Positions 7,248-16,731 of a stretch of 64,000 nucleotides of DNA are shown here, one piece after another; position 1 is the first letter of the stretch, and each line of letters opens with the position of its first letter. The stretch spans positions 1 to 64,000 of the forward strand of contig NZ_CAXBDD010000006.1 of NCBI RefSeq assembly GCF_963974515.1, written 5' to 3'. Under the pieces are notes generated by a model. It searched no databases. It was not told the DNA's origin and worked only from the letters and a program-made list of their open reading frames with translations. The position numbers and the translations under genes are program-made. Origin of the DNA: Sunxiuqinia sp963974515. Lineage in GTDB: Bacteria; Bacteroidota; Bacteroidia; Bacteroidales; Prolixibacteraceae.

Positions 7248-9074
7248 ATGAGCCCATCCAAACCAACTGTTGCTATTCGGCGAAGTCTGCTTTCGCTATT
7301 GTTTTCTATAATTATTGTCGCCCAACTTTTTGGCCAGTCACAAACCAACCAGCGCGCCCAGTGGTTTGTCGATGCCCGCTTTGGCATGTTTATCCACTGG
7401 GGAATATACAGTGGTGCCGAAGGGGTTTGGAAAGGGGAAAAACTGCGCCACGACAACAACTACGCCGAGTGGATCTTCTACCGCAACAGCATTGACAAAG
7501 CCGAATACCTGAGCCTGCTCGACCGCTTCGACTGGGATGCGATCGACCCCGAAGAATGGGTGCTGCTGGCCAAAAAATCGGGCATGAAATACGTCACCCT
7601 CACTGCCAAGCACCACGATGGATTTGCCCTGTGGGACAGCCAGGTGTCGGACTACGATGTGGCCGACCACACCCAGCCACGACGCGATATCGTCAGGGAA
7701 CTGGCCGAGGCCTGCCAAAAACACGGGCTCAAGCTGGGACTGTACTACTCGCACTGGGTCGACTGGGAGCATCCATACGGCTGGGATCATTCCAAAGAGA
7801 TTTACCCGATTTTGGAGGAGCAATACGACCAGTATTGGCAGGAAAAAGTGATGCCGCAAATGCGTGAGTTGCTTACCAACTACGGGTCGATTGGGATGAT
7901 TTGGTTTGACATGTGGATCAACCATTGCGAATCGATTGTCAGCAAGGCGCAATTGTTGCAGCTCAAAAGCCTGATCCGGGAGCTGCAACCTGATTGCCTG
8001 GTGAACTCGCGCCTGGGCCTTTCGATTGAAGAAGACAACGACATTGATTTTCGCACCCTGGGCGACAATCAACTTGGCACCACCAAACTGGACTACCCCT
8101 GGCAATCGCCCGGAACGGTAGCGCATTCCTGGGGTTTTCACCAGCTCGATACCGAATGGAAATCAACTTCCGGCTTGCTGCAGGCGCTGATTGGCAATGT
8201 GAGCCTTAACGGGAACTACATGCTGAATATTGGGCCGCGGGCCGATGGAAAGGTGCCGTACGAAATTTCGCAGCGCATGCTCGAAATGGGGCAGTGGCTC
8301 GAAGTAAACGGCGAAGCCATTTATAGCGCCGAAGCATTCGACCTGCCCGAAAACCAGCACGACTGGGGTAAAATTACCTGCAAGCCAAGCGGCGACGGCT
8401 ATAAAATCTATTTGCATGTGTACAATTGGCCATTCAACCGGAAGCTTCCCCTAACGGGAATGAGCAGCCCACCCGACAAAGCCTGGGTGTTGAGCGACAA
8501 ACTACAAAGTCCGTTGGCGGTGAAGCACCAGGATGTGTTTACTGAAATCAGCTTGCCGGCGGAGCAGCCCGATCCGCTAATTTCGGTGGTGGTGCTGGAG
8601 TATAATGCCAAACCTGCGACCAGCAAAGGGCTGGTTGCTAAAACAGTTGATAGCGGCTTTGCTCTGAACCCACGCAATGTGGTTTTCGAAGCTGGAGACC
8701 GCGAATTGGTCAGCGCGCAACACCAAGGCACGGTTCCTCCGCATGCCTTTATAAAAACATCGTACAGGGCGGGCTGGAAACTATTTATCGATGAGCCCGG
8801 CGATTACCAGGTAGACGCTTCCTACAGCTTTCAGGCTGAAGAACCGGGCGGGCAAATACAGGTCACCGCCGCCAACAAATCAGTTCGGCAGCCGCTTGCT
8901 CCAACCGGCTTAACTGTTGGCGAACCCAACAGCAATTGGCATATCCCGAATTTCGCCTCACATCGGCTGGGAACGATTCACTTTCCGAAGGCTGGATCGT
9001 ACGAAATTTCCATGCAGGTGGAAACAGAAAAAAACACGCGGGTGCAATTCCAATGGCTGTGGCTGAAAAAGTGA
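7248..9074 (+). CDS. GH29 alpha-L-fucosidase, exported
   Basis: The 608-residue protein has a signal peptide (about 1-30) and the GH29 barrel: WFVDARFGMFIHWGIYSG near the start, KHHDGFALW (121-129) and MIWFDMW, where Asp221 is in the position of the GH29 nucleophile. The barrel ends near 355 and a C-terminal beta-sandwich tail follows. It should release alpha-L-fucose in the periplasm or at the surface. No SusC/SusD pair or fucose catabolic genes are adjacent, so it is not part of a local polysaccharide-utilisation locus. Linkage preference cannot be read from sequence. Confidence 0.93.
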   Translation: MSPSKPTVAIRRSLLSLLFSIIIVAQLFGQSQTNQRAQWFVDARFGMFIHWGIYSGAEGVWKGEKLRHDNNYAEWIFYRNSIDKAEYLSLLDRFDWDAIDPEEWVLLAKKSGMKYVTLTAKHHDGFALWDSQVSDYDVADHTQPRRDIVRELAEACQKHGLKLGLYYSHWVDWEHPYGWDHSKEIYPILEEQYDQYWQEKVMPQMRELLTNYGSIGMIWFDMWINHCESIVSKAQLLQLKSLIRELQPDCLVNSRLGLSIEEDNDIDFRTLGDNQLGTTKLDYPWQSPGTVAHSWGFHQLDTEWKSTSGLLQALIGNVSLNGNYMLNIGPRADGKVPYEISQRMLEMGQWLEVNGEAIYSAEAFDLPENQHDWGKITCKPSGDGYKIYLHVYNWPFNRKLPLTGMSSPPDKAWVLSDKLQSPLAVKHQDVFTEISLPAEQPDPLISVVVLEYNAKPATSKGLVAKTVDSGFALNPRNVVFEAGDRELVSAQHQGTVPPHAFIKTSYRAGWKLFIDEPGDYQVDASYSFQAEEPGGQIQVTAANKSVRQPLAPTGLTVGEPNSNWHIPNFASHRLGTIHFPKAGSYEISMQVETEKNTRVQFQWLWLKK

Positions 9075-9131
9075 CTGATCCTTTTGAACAAAGCTTTGTT
9101 TATTCATTAACAGGAAGAAAACACGACAGCG

Positions 9132-10082
9132 ATGCCCAATTCAGCAAAAAAGAAAAAGGGAAAGCCCATTTACGTGGTGTCGGGCGGAAAGGGTCTGGCG
9201 GGAAACAACATGGTCCAGTCCGTGCTTATTCAGTACCCAAACAACAACGTGCCGGTCATTATTGTCCCGGATGTGTCGGATGAGAAGAAGTTGGAGGAGG
9301 TGGTTCTTCGGGCGAAAAAGGATAGGGGACTGATTACCCATACCATGGTGAATTCCGATTTGCGGAAAACCCTGATTCGCTTGGCGAAACAACATAAGGT
9401 GAAGCAGATTGATTTTATGGGCAAGCTGGCTGATTACCTGGATCAGGAGCTGGGCATTGCCTCGCTGAAAGCGCCCGGACTTTTTCGCGAGATTAACCAA
9501 CGTTATTTTGACCGTATTGAAGCCATCGAATTTACCTTGAACCACGATGATGGCATGAGTCCGGAGCGTTTGCACAAGGCCGAGATTGTTTTGTGCGGGG
9601 TTTCGCGCTCCGGCAAAACGCCGTTGAGTGTTTACCTGGCCATGTATGGCTGGAAGGTGGCCAATGTTCCGTTGGTCGACGGCATTAAGCCACCCAAAGA
9701 ACTGTTTGAAATTGACCCGCAACGCGTGTTTGGCTTACACATTGGTGTTCAGCATTTAGTAGCCCACCGCATTAAACGGCTCAAAAGCCTGCCCCGGCAC
9801 GACAGCACCAATTACACCGATGAAGCAAAGATCAAACATGAAATCAGGAATGCCTCGTTTATTTTCAGAAAAGGAAAGTTTACAGTGGTTCATGTATCGA
9901 ATAAGCCGGTTGAATCAACAGCCAACGAAATTCTGAATATCATGAATGAACGCTTCGAATATGGCGGGCGTCGGATTACTTCACCATACCAGGATGCTAC
10001 CAACCCGGCCAGTGTTAGTGAAGATCTTCAACAAGACCAGGTTCGGGTCGACAAACCCTTGGAAGCCGATGACCGAGAATAG
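9132..10082 (+). CDS. PEP synthase/PPDK regulatory kinase-pyrophosphorylase (DUF299)
   Basis: The 316-residue protein belongs to the DUF299 regulatory family, which switches phosphoenolpyruvate synthase or pyruvate phosphate dikinase on and off by ADP-dependent phosphorylation and Pi-dependent dephosphorylation of a Thr. The P-loop GVSRSGKTPLSVYLAMYGWKVANVPLV and the GLHIGVQHLVAHRIKRL block are family hallmarks. It is longer than usual (about 270-280) through a Lys-rich start and a C-terminal tail of about 35 residues. It begins 57 bases after the fucosidase. The target enzyme is not in the window, so PEPS versus PPDK is open. Confidence 0.88.
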   Translation: MPNSAKKKKGKPIYVVSGGKGLAGNNMVQSVLIQYPNNNVPVIIVPDVSDEKKLEEVVLRAKKDRGLITHTMVNSDLRKTLIRLAKQHKVKQIDFMGKLADYLDQELGIASLKAPGLFREINQRYFDRIEAIEFTLNHDDGMSPERLHKAEIVLCGVSRSGKTPLSVYLAMYGWKVANVPLVDGIKPPKELFEIDPQRVFGLHIGVQHLVAHRIKRLKSLPRHDSTNYTDEAKIKHEIRNASFIFRKGKFTVVHVSNKPVESTANEILNIMNERFEYGGRRITSPYQDATNPASVSEDLQQDQVRVDKPLEADDRE

Positions 10083-10189
10083 AAGAAATTAAACATGATT
10101 CAGCCTTATATTATGGGTTTCTAACATTTCAAATCCTGAAAAACCATTTTAATTTTTAAATTTGCTACTTCGGATTTTGAATTTGTACT

Positions 10190-10212
10190 TTTCAGGGCAT
10201 TATATCCTGAAA
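10190..10212. promoter_or_regulatory. Inverted repeat TTTCAGG-N9-CCTGAAA upstream of the hexose permease
   Basis: Perfect 7-bp arms lie about 70 bases upstream of the permease ATG in an AT-rich leader. A TACTTTTC sequence overlaps the left arm, so this could be an operator on the promoter; a CCTGAAA copy also occurs near 10135. The regulator is unknown. Confidence 0.4.
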
Positions 10213-10284
10213 TAGGGAACAGAATTTAAAACTGAAACAAATAGTAAATAAATCTAAACCAAACCATTCTTAATAAATTTTATT

Positions 10285-11748
10285 ATGCAACAGAGTAAAC
10301 AAAATCTTTTATTGCCTATTTTGATGATGATCCTGCTTTTCGGGATGATCTCTTTCGTAACCAACCTGGCAGCGCCAATGGGTATCGTGTTAAAAAATCA
10401 ATTCAATGTTTCCAACAGCTTAGGAATGCTTGGAAACCTGGCAAACTTTATCGCCTACGCTGTAATGGGTATTCCAGGAGGTATTTTGCTTCAAAAAGTT
10501 GGATACAAAAAAACAGCGCTTATCGCCGTCGCAGTTGGATTTGTAGGTGTTGGTATTCAATACCTGTCAGGACATGCTGAAAGTTTTGTGGTGTATTTGC
10601 TAGGGGCCTTCATTGCAGGTTTTTCCATGTGTTTGTTAAACATTGTGGTAAACCCAATGCTGAACACACTTGGAGGAGAAGGAAACAAGGGAAACCAATT
10701 GATTCAGGTGGGTGGTTCATTCAACTCAGTCATGGCCACATTCACTCCGGTATTTGTAGGTATCCTGATTGGTGAAGCAACAAAAGCCAGTCTTACCGAT
10801 GTGTTTCCTATTATGTACATTGCTATGGGTGTTTTTGCCCTTGTATTTTTCATTCTTCGGTTGGCTAGAATTCCCGAACCACACGCCGACCAACCTCAAG
10901 AACCACTGGGTGGATTAATGTCTGGTGCATTGAAATTCCGTCACTTTGTTTTTGGAGCAATTGGAATCTTCGTTTATGTAGGTATTGAAGTTGGAACTCC
11001 CGGGATTGCAAACCTATACATGACCACTCCAACGGCAAATCAGGCTGAAACAATCATTGCTGAGTATGAAAAGCAGAAAGCTGATGCTTCTTATCTTGAG
11101 GAACTTACAGCGCTTGATCAGAAAAATGCCAGCGTTGACGGCTATCGTATGAAAGTAGTCAACCAAACAGCCTACGAAAGCTCAAAACGGATTATAGAGG
11201 GTAATGATACTCCCGGGCTTGGAATTGGAGCCGGAATTGCCGGAGGAGTCGTCGGTTTTTACTGGTTGCTAATGTTGGTTGGCCGTTTGACGGGTGCTGC
11301 CATCGGAAGCACGGTTTCCAGTAGAAAGATGTTGGGTTTTACCTCTTTTGCTGGGATGTTATTGGTGGCTTTAGCTATATTCTGGCCGGCAACCACGCTC
11401 ATCTCTATGCCCGCTTTCCAGTCAGGGACTGCCGGATTGAGCTTCGGCCTTGTTCCTGTACCAATGAAATTCATGTTTCTTGCATTGGTAGGACTTTGTA
11501 CTTCAATTATGTGGGGAAGTATTTTCAACCTTGCTGTTGAAGGCTTGGGTAAATACCTTGCTGCTGCTTCAGGAATCTTTATGGTGCTTGTAGCTGGTGG
11601 AGGTATTCTTCCTGCAATTCAGGGATGGATGGCTGATGTTCTTAATTATGAAATGAGTTATTGGTTGGTTGTGGTTTGCCTCGGATACCTGTTCTTTTAT
11701 GCGGTTATTGGAAGCAAAAATATTAACAGAAACATTCCTGTTGAATAA
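10285..11748 (+). CDS. MFS sugar transporter, FHS family (glucose/galactose type)
   Basis: This 487-residue protein has about 12 membrane helices and resembles FucP/GluP symporters: an N-terminal SFVTNLAAPMGIVLKNQF helix, NFIAYAVMGIPGGILLQKVGYKKT and GIEVGTPGIANLYM in the middle. A hydrophilic loop of about 70 residues after TM7 (TPTANQAETIIAEYEKQKADA) is longer than in FucP. The next gene is a ROK sugar kinase 25 bases downstream, so it very probably imports glucose or a related hexose for phosphorylation by that kinase. Confidence 0.88.
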   Translation: MQQSKQNLLLPILMMILLFGMISFVTNLAAPMGIVLKNQFNVSNSLGMLGNLANFIAYAVMGIPGGILLQKVGYKKTALIAVAVGFVGVGIQYLSGHAESFVVYLLGAFIAGFSMCLLNIVVNPMLNTLGGEGNKGNQLIQVGGSFNSVMATFTPVFVGILIGEATKASLTDVFPIMYIAMGVFALVFFILRLARIPEPHADQPQEPLGGLMSGALKFRHFVFGAIGIFVYVGIEVGTPGIANLYMTTPTANQAETIIAEYEKQKADASYLEELTALDQKNASVDGYRMKVVNQTAYESSKRIIEGNDTPGLGIGAGIAGGVVGFYWLLMLVGRLTGAAIGSTVSSRKMLGFTSFAGMLLVALAIFWPATTLISMPAFQSGTAGLSFGLVPVPMKFMFLALVGLCTSIMWGSIFNLAVEGLGKYLAAASGIFMVLVAGGGILPAIQGWMADVLNYEMSYWLVVVCLGYLFFYAVIGSKNINRNIPVE

Positions 11749-11773
11749 ATTTCCCGAACTTTAAGAAAAAATA

Positions 11774-12757
11774 ATGAATATGAAAAAAGTAGCAATAGGC
11801 GTTGATGTCGGCGGAACGAATACGGCCATCGGCGTGGTAGACAGCGAAGGCAATGTGATGGTAAAAGATTCCATTTCAACACCGTCACACGGAGACATCG
11901 ACAGATACATTAACGAGCTAACCGTAGCCATTAAGGAATTAATTAAGTCTGTAAAATTAGTCAATAGTGACGTTGAAATTCTGGGTATCGGAATTGGTGC
12001 GCCAAACGGAAATTACTACAGCGGAACCATCGAGTATGCTCCAAACCTGTCGTTCAAAGGAGTGGTGCGTTTTGTTGAACTGTTGCGGAAAAGCTTTCCG
12101 GAATTACCCGCACTGGCGTTAACAAACGATGCCAACGCGGCAGCCATTGGCGAGATGATTTACGGTGGAGCTAAAGGAATGAATAACTTTGTGATGTATA
12201 CCCTCGGAACCGGGGTTGGCAGCGGTCTTGTCGTCAATGGCGACTTGGTATACGGCCATGATGGTTTTGCAGGAGAGTGTGGTCACACCACCCTCATCCC
12301 TGGCGGACGCTTGTGCGGCTGCACATCGAAAGGGCATCTCGAGGCGTATTGTTCGGCTCCAGGCATGAAGCGTACCGCTTTTGAAATCATGGCACGCGAT
12401 AACGCTGCTGACAGTTTGCTGGCTGACAAATCATTCAAAGAACTGGACTCAAAAATGATTTTTGATGCGGCCGAGAAGGGAGACAAAGTCGCGCTGGAAG
12501 TGTTTGAGCTAACTGGCAAATGGTTGGGACAAGGTTTGGCCGACACGGTTCACCACCTGAGCCCGGAAGCCATCTTCCTGTTTGGCGGACCGACAGCTGC
12601 CGGCGATTATATTTTCAAGCCAACCATCGAAAGCATGGAAAATCACCTGCTACCGATTTTCAAAAATAAAATTAAGGTTTTACCTTCAAAACTAAAACAA
12701 GGAGATGCGGCGATTGTAGGAGCCAGCGCCCTGGTTTGGAAGGAAGTAGAGAAATAA
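11774..12757 (+). CDS. ROK family glucokinase
   Basis: The 327-residue protein has the ROK ATP-binding start VAIGVDVGGTNTAIGVVD, the catalytic LTNDANAAAIGE loop, TLGTGVGSGLV, and a zinc-binding GECGHTTLIPGGRLCGCTSKGHLEAYCS segment. In the last the usual third Cys is His (KGHLE), leaving a C-x-C...H site. It should phosphorylate glucose entering through the permease 25 bases upstream; the two genes form an operon closed by a strong terminator. N-acetylglucosamine or fructose as substrate is not excluded. Confidence 0.9.
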   Translation: MNMKKVAIGVDVGGTNTAIGVVDSEGNVMVKDSISTPSHGDIDRYINELTVAIKELIKSVKLVNSDVEILGIGIGAPNGNYYSGTIEYAPNLSFKGVVRFVELLRKSFPELPALALTNDANAAAIGEMIYGGAKGMNNFVMYTLGTGVGSGLVVNGDLVYGHDGFAGECGHTTLIPGGRLCGCTSKGHLEAYCSAPGMKRTAFEIMARDNAADSLLADKSFKELDSKMIFDAAEKGDKVALEVFELTGKWLGQGLADTVHHLSPEAIFLFGGPTAAGDYIFKPTIESMENHLLPIFKNKIKVLPSKLKQGDAAIVGASALVWKEVEK

Positions 12758-12779
12758 GCGTAAGCACACGAATAAAGAT

Positions 12780-12813
12780 AAAACGGAAGCTCAAAGAGGC
12801 TTCCGTTTTTTTT
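12780..12813 (+). terminator. Terminator after the glucokinase gene
   Basis: AAAACGGAAGC pairs with GCTTCCGTTTT across a short loop, followed by more T residues. It separates this operon from the convergent epimerase gene. Confidence 0.9.
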
Positions 12814-12818
12814 GCTTT

Positions 12819-13841
12819 TCAGTTGATATCTTTCTGAAATAAACCCGCAATGTCCGTAATCGTCTCATCCAGGTTTTTATACTGAAAATCAATTGTTTTC
12901 CGAATCTTATTCCCGTTGTACCGATTAATCCGATTGGACCCGGAAACAGCTTCCTTTGTAATTTGAGGGCGTTTCCCGGAAAAAAAACTAGCCAGACGTG
13001 CCGCTCTCCAGGCCATCTGCAACACCATGTCCGAAGCAAAAGTCTGTGGACGAGGTTTCTGCAAAGCATCGGCAATCTTGTTGAAAAAATCCTGATAACT
13101 CATATTACCTGCATTCAGGATAAAACGCTGGTTTTTGGTTTGTTCGAAGTTTTGGTCATCCATCAGCTGAATCATGGCTTGCGCCACATCGCGTACGTCC
13201 ACAAAACCGGTTTCCCCCTTCGTGTAGTATTTCAGTCCTTTGGCAATGGCCTGGAATAGCTTGGGACTGCCAATGTCCCAATTGCCTGGTCCTAAAATAA
13301 TGGACGGATTTACAATCACAGCATCCAGTCCTTCTTCAATGCCACGCCACACTTCCATTTCGGAGAAAAACTTGCTCAAGCTGTAGCCAGACTTTTGCTT
13401 CGAAGGCGTCCAATAAGTGTCTTCGCTAACTTCGCTGCCATCCTGTGTTTTTCCAAGAGCCGCGATCGAACTCACATGACAAAACTTCTTGACCCTGTGG
13501 TGGATCGCTGCGTTAATCAAATTAGCGGTTCCTTTCACGTTGTTGTTCAGCATGCTGTCGCGGTCATTCGCATGAAACGAAACAATGGCTGCGCAATGGT
13601 AGACTTCGGTTGCACCAACCAGCAATTCTTCCATGCTGTGGTAATCTAAAATATCGCCTTCTACCCAGTCAATTTGATCGAAAAGTTCGTCGGCATGGTC
13701 GGTGTAGTACGAAAAGACCTTATTCACCCATTTCACATTACTGATGTGGCGTTTCAGCACGCTTACTTTTTCTCCTGAACTCAACAGCTTGAATAACAAG
13801 TGCGAACCAACCAATCCTGTACCTCCTGTTACAAAAATCAT
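12819..13841 (-). CDS. NAD-dependent epimerase/dehydratase (extended SDR)
   Basis: The 340-residue protein is an extended short-chain dehydrogenase: the Rossmann motif MIFVTGGTGLVGSHLL at the N-terminus, HCAAIVSF, the catalytic Ser region CHVSSIAALG and the YSLSK pair (YxxxK). The middle NPSIILGPGNWDIGSPKLF is typical of dihydroflavonol-reductase-like members. Substrate cannot be told from sequence. It is convergent with the glucokinase and stands alone, with a TATCTTTA box just upstream. Confidence 0.85.
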   Translation of the reverse strand: MIFVTGGTGLVGSHLLFKLLSSGEKVSVLKRHISNVKWVNKVFSYYTDHADELFDQIDWVEGDILDYHSMEELLVGATEVYHCAAIVSFHANDRDSMLNNNVKGTANLINAAIHHRVKKFCHVSSIAALGKTQDGSEVSEDTYWTPSKQKSGYSLSKFFSEMEVWRGIEEGLDAVIVNPSIILGPGNWDIGSPKLFQAIAKGLKYYTKGETGFVDVRDVAQAMIQLMDDQNFEQTKNQRFILNAGNMSYQDFFNKIADALQKPRPQTFASDMVLQMAWRAARLASFFSGKRPQITKEAVSGSNRINRYNGNKIRKTIDFQYKNLDETITDIAGLFQKDIN

Positions 13842-14160
13842 AGCTCAATTTTGTTTTAAAGATAGAAATTAAAAAATCTTCGAAAATCCGCGACCTTGCA
13901 GAATGCTTTTTATTTTATAATTCTAAATCATGGATGAAGAGAATAGCATACTTATTCGAAACAAAGGAAGATTCCAACCAGCGAAGGACGAAAGAGACGC
14001 TTGAACGCGATCTTCAATAACGCTTTGTTTTTTCTCCGACGTTGCGAAGAAGTACAGCTTTTCAATAGCGATCTACCCCATCCTGACCGACTGAAAAATA
14101 ACGATATCATCGAATGACACCATGGCAGAATTACCCACAAAGGAAAAGCGGCAATGAGAA
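13842..14160. other. Gene-poor gap of about 320 bases
   Basis: The right-hand end of the epimerase promoter is here (TATCTTTA on the minus strand at 13857-13864). The remainder holds only short open frames with no family likeness or conserved start, possibly the residue of a lost gene. I see no RNA gene. Confidence 0.4.
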
Positions 14161-14643
14161 TCACGAATTCCAGGGAGTAACGGCTTTGGCTCCAAATACT
14201 TTAGCGGTAATCTTTTTGATATGCACTTTCATGATGCCCACATTGACCACTGCTGGTTTGCTGAATTTAAATTCGCGATCGCTATACTGCGCCATGGTTT
14301 TCTTTAGCATGCGGTATTTTTCATCGTAGTCATCAATCACTTCAATTTCACCTTCAACCAGCACCGATTTTGATTTTACGCGGTAGCTGCAGCCCACGCG
14401 CACGTCCTGCCAGGCCAGTTCTTCGCCCAGCGTCCAGTTGATGCATACTTTCGGGTTTTTACGAATCGTTTCCCACATCCGCCCCGACTGGGCTGAGTGC
14501 AAAATAACCGTGTCGCCATCAAGGGCAAAATTCATAGGCAGCACATAAGGCGTGTCACCATCTGACATGGCTACGTAGCAGGTTTTGCACGCTTGAATGA
14601 CTTCGTTGATTTCGTTGCGGTCTTCAATAAACAGGGTTCTCAT
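14161..14643 (-). CDS. Pyridoxamine 5'-phosphate oxidase family protein (NimA-like flavoprotein)
   Basis: The 160-residue protein has the split beta-barrel of the PNPOx-like family: YVAMSDGDTPYVLPMNFALDGDTVILHSAQSGRMWETIRKNPKVCINW covers the FMN-binding strands. It resembles the NimA subgroup more than true PdxH, being shorter and lacking the PdxH C-terminal motif. It probably binds FMN or another cofactor. It starts 12 bases after the dnaG stop, so it is likely read from the dnaG promoter. Confidence 0.8.
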   Translation of the reverse strand: MRTLFIEDRNEINEVIQACKTCYVAMSDGDTPYVLPMNFALDGDTVILHSAQSGRMWETIRKNPKVCINWTLGEELAWQDVRVGCSYRVKSKSVLVEGEIEVIDDYDEKYRMLKKTMAQYSDREFKFSKPAVVNVGIMKVHIKKITAKVFGAKAVTPWNS

Positions 14644-14654
14644 GGTCGTGGTTT

Positions 14655-16601
14655 TTATCGGGTAACGGTTCGGTTGCCAAGCTGAACCGACAAGTGTTTC
14701 TCCACTTTTTTTAGGTTGAGGTATTGGTTCTGAATGCTCATCACTTTTTCCATGTCGGATGCAGCGAGCTGAATTCCCTTCTCCAAATCGGAAAGCATGT
14801 TTTTCACTTTCCGGAGTTTGTATTCCTGCACAATCTTGGGGACAATCAAATCCAGGATTTCGCTTTCTGCTTCCACAAAGGCACCACCCCGTTTCCAGCG
14901 CTTGCTTTCTACGTATTTTTCCGAAAGTAAATCGCTTGCCAGCTGGCTGATTTTCTGGTCAGAATGGTGTGTAAAGAACTGCGTGGGCTTGAAGTTGGCA
15001 TTCTCCAGGTTTTCACGAAATAGATCCAGAATCTGGTTAATCAACTCATTGTCTGAATACAAGCCATCATTTTCAATTTCTTCCAAAACAAAACGGCCCA
15101 CCGAAATGGAAATGGTCTCTTCTGGGTTTTCCCCTTCCTCCTCAAATACTTCGGCATGAAAATATTTCAGCAGCACTCGCAGAATTTCACGTTCCTCAAT
15201 CTCGCAGAGGTTCTTAATTACCTTATTTTCCTTCGGGACAACCGGCTGGCGTTGTTGGGCCGCATGCTCCCGGTATTCTTTTCTGCGGTTGTCTTCCGAC
15301 TCCTGCCGCATCATCTTCCGGATTTCGGTGTAGAGAATATCTTCACCAACATCCATCAGGTTGCTACATTCCTTGATATACAAGGAGCGGGTGATTGTAT
15401 CGGGAACCACGGAGATGGAACGCACAATATTGTTGATCAGCCGAGCTTTGCTCACCGGGTCGTTCTCTGTATTTTCGAGCAGTAGCTTGGTTTTGAACCG
15501 GATGAAGTCGGTTTGGTTTTCCTCAATGTATTCCTGTAGCTGGCTGGAACTCATGGAGCGGGAAAAAGAATCAGGATCTTCTCCTTGTGGAAGCAGCAAA
15601 ACTTTGACATTCATGCCTTCTTCCAGTACCAGGTCAATTCCGCGGAGCGAAGCCTTGATCCCAGCCTCGTCGCCGTCGTAAATGATGGTGATGTTGGGCG
15701 AGAACCGCTTGATGAGCCGGATTTGGTCAGGTGTTAAAGCCGTTCCTGACGAGGCTACCACATTTTCGATACCAGCTTGATGAAAGGCCAGCACATCGGT
15801 ATAACCTTCCACCAAATAGCACTTGTCCTGTTTGGTGATTTCGCGTTTGGCCTGAAAAATACCATACAACACACGGCTTTTGTGGTAAATTTCCGATTCG
15901 GGCGAATTGAGGTATTTGGCTGTATTTTTGTCGCTTTTCAGGGTTCGTCCGCCAAAAGCTGCCACGCGTCCGGCCACATTGTGGATGGGAAACATCACCC
16001 GCCCGGCAAAACGGTCGCGCACCCAATCTTCGCGCTTGATGGTGAGCCCGGTCTTTTCCAGATACTCCATTTTGTAGCCCTGCTGTTGTGCAGCTTGGGT
16101 GAAAATATCCTTTCCATCGGGGCAGTAGCCCAGCTCAAACTTCTTGATGATGTGATCTTGTAAACCTCTCTCGCGCAGGTAGCTCAGGCCAATGGTTCGG
16201 CCTTCGTTTTCTTCCCACACATAACGAGTGAAGTATTTTTGGGCAAAAGCCGACACGATCATCATACTTTCGCGGTCATCCTTTAGTTGCTTTTGTTGCT
16301 CGGTTTCTTCTTCTTCCTGAACGTCGACGTGATATTTCTTGGCCAGCCACTTCAAGGCCTCAGGGTACGAAAGAGCTTCGTGTTCCATGATGAAGTTGAC
16401 GGCATTGCCCCCTTTTCCGCAGCCAAAACATTTAAAAATGCCTTTGGCCGGCGATACGGTGAATGAAGGTGTCTTTTCGTTGTGAAACGGGCATAATCCA
16501 AGCTGGTTGACCCCTCTGCGCTTGAGAGAAACAAATTCCGAGACCACATCTGAAATCTCGGCAGCATCCATAATCCGGTCAATTGTTGCTTGGTCGATCA
16601 T
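14655..16601 (-). CDS. dnaG: DNA primase DnaG
   Basis: The 648-residue primase has the CHC2 zinc site near its start (Cys37, His40, Cys58, Cys61 in CPFHNEKTPSF...KCFGCGKGGN), the RNA-polymerase core with FAGRVMFPIHN, and the Toprim motif EGYTDVLAFHQAGIENVVASSGTAL. A helicase-binding C-terminal region follows. It makes primers for lagging-strand synthesis. The start was set at MIDQATIDRIMDAA, since an upstream in-frame ATG lies before the promoter box and adds residues not expected in DnaG. Confidence 0.96.
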   Translation of the reverse strand: MIDQATIDRIMDAAEISDVVSEFVSLKRRGVNQLGLCPFHNEKTPSFTVSPAKGIFKCFGCGKGGNAVNFIMEHEALSYPEALKWLAKKYHVDVQEEEETEQQKQLKDDRESMMIVSAFAQKYFTRYVWEENEGRTIGLSYLRERGLQDHIIKKFELGYCPDGKDIFTQAAQQQGYKMEYLEKTGLTIKREDWVRDRFAGRVMFPIHNVAGRVAAFGGRTLKSDKNTAKYLNSPESEIYHKSRVLYGIFQAKREITKQDKCYLVEGYTDVLAFHQAGIENVVASSGTALTPDQIRLIKRFSPNITIIYDGDEAGIKASLRGIDLVLEEGMNVKVLLLPQGEDPDSFSRSMSSSQLQEYIEENQTDFIRFKTKLLLENTENDPVSKARLINNIVRSISVVPDTITRSLYIKECSNLMDVGEDILYTEIRKMMRQESEDNRRKEYREHAAQQRQPVVPKENKVIKNLCEIEEREILRVLLKYFHAEVFEEEGENPEETISISVGRFVLEEIENDGLYSDNELINQILDLFRENLENANFKPTQFFTHHSDQKISQLASDLLSEKYVESKRWKRGGAFVEAESEILDLIVPKIVQEYKLRKVKNMLSDLEKGIQLAASDMEKVMSIQNQYLNLKKVEKHLSVQLGNRTVTR

Positions 16602-16606
16602 AGCCA

Positions 16607-16614
16607 CAAAAGTA
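16607..16614 (-). promoter_or_regulatory. -7 box TACTTTTG directly before dnaG
   Basis: On the minus strand TACTTTTG ends five bases before the dnaG ATG. It implies a leaderless or near-leaderless transcript and decides the start codon. Confidence 0.6.
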
Positions 16615-16731
16615 GGAAAATTGACCAAGAACGAAGGGTGGTGTTGAAAAGTTCCGGCTGAAGACTTTTTTTCGGCCGAAATTCAAATTCAGCTTTTCAG
16701 GAACAAGTATTTGGAAGTCACTAAGCCGGAC

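Noticed and set aside
13952..14164. Minus-strand frame of 70 codons in the gap between the epimerase and PNPOx-like genes
   Set aside because: No family likeness, no promoter or plausible start context, and its composition fits non-coding sequence.
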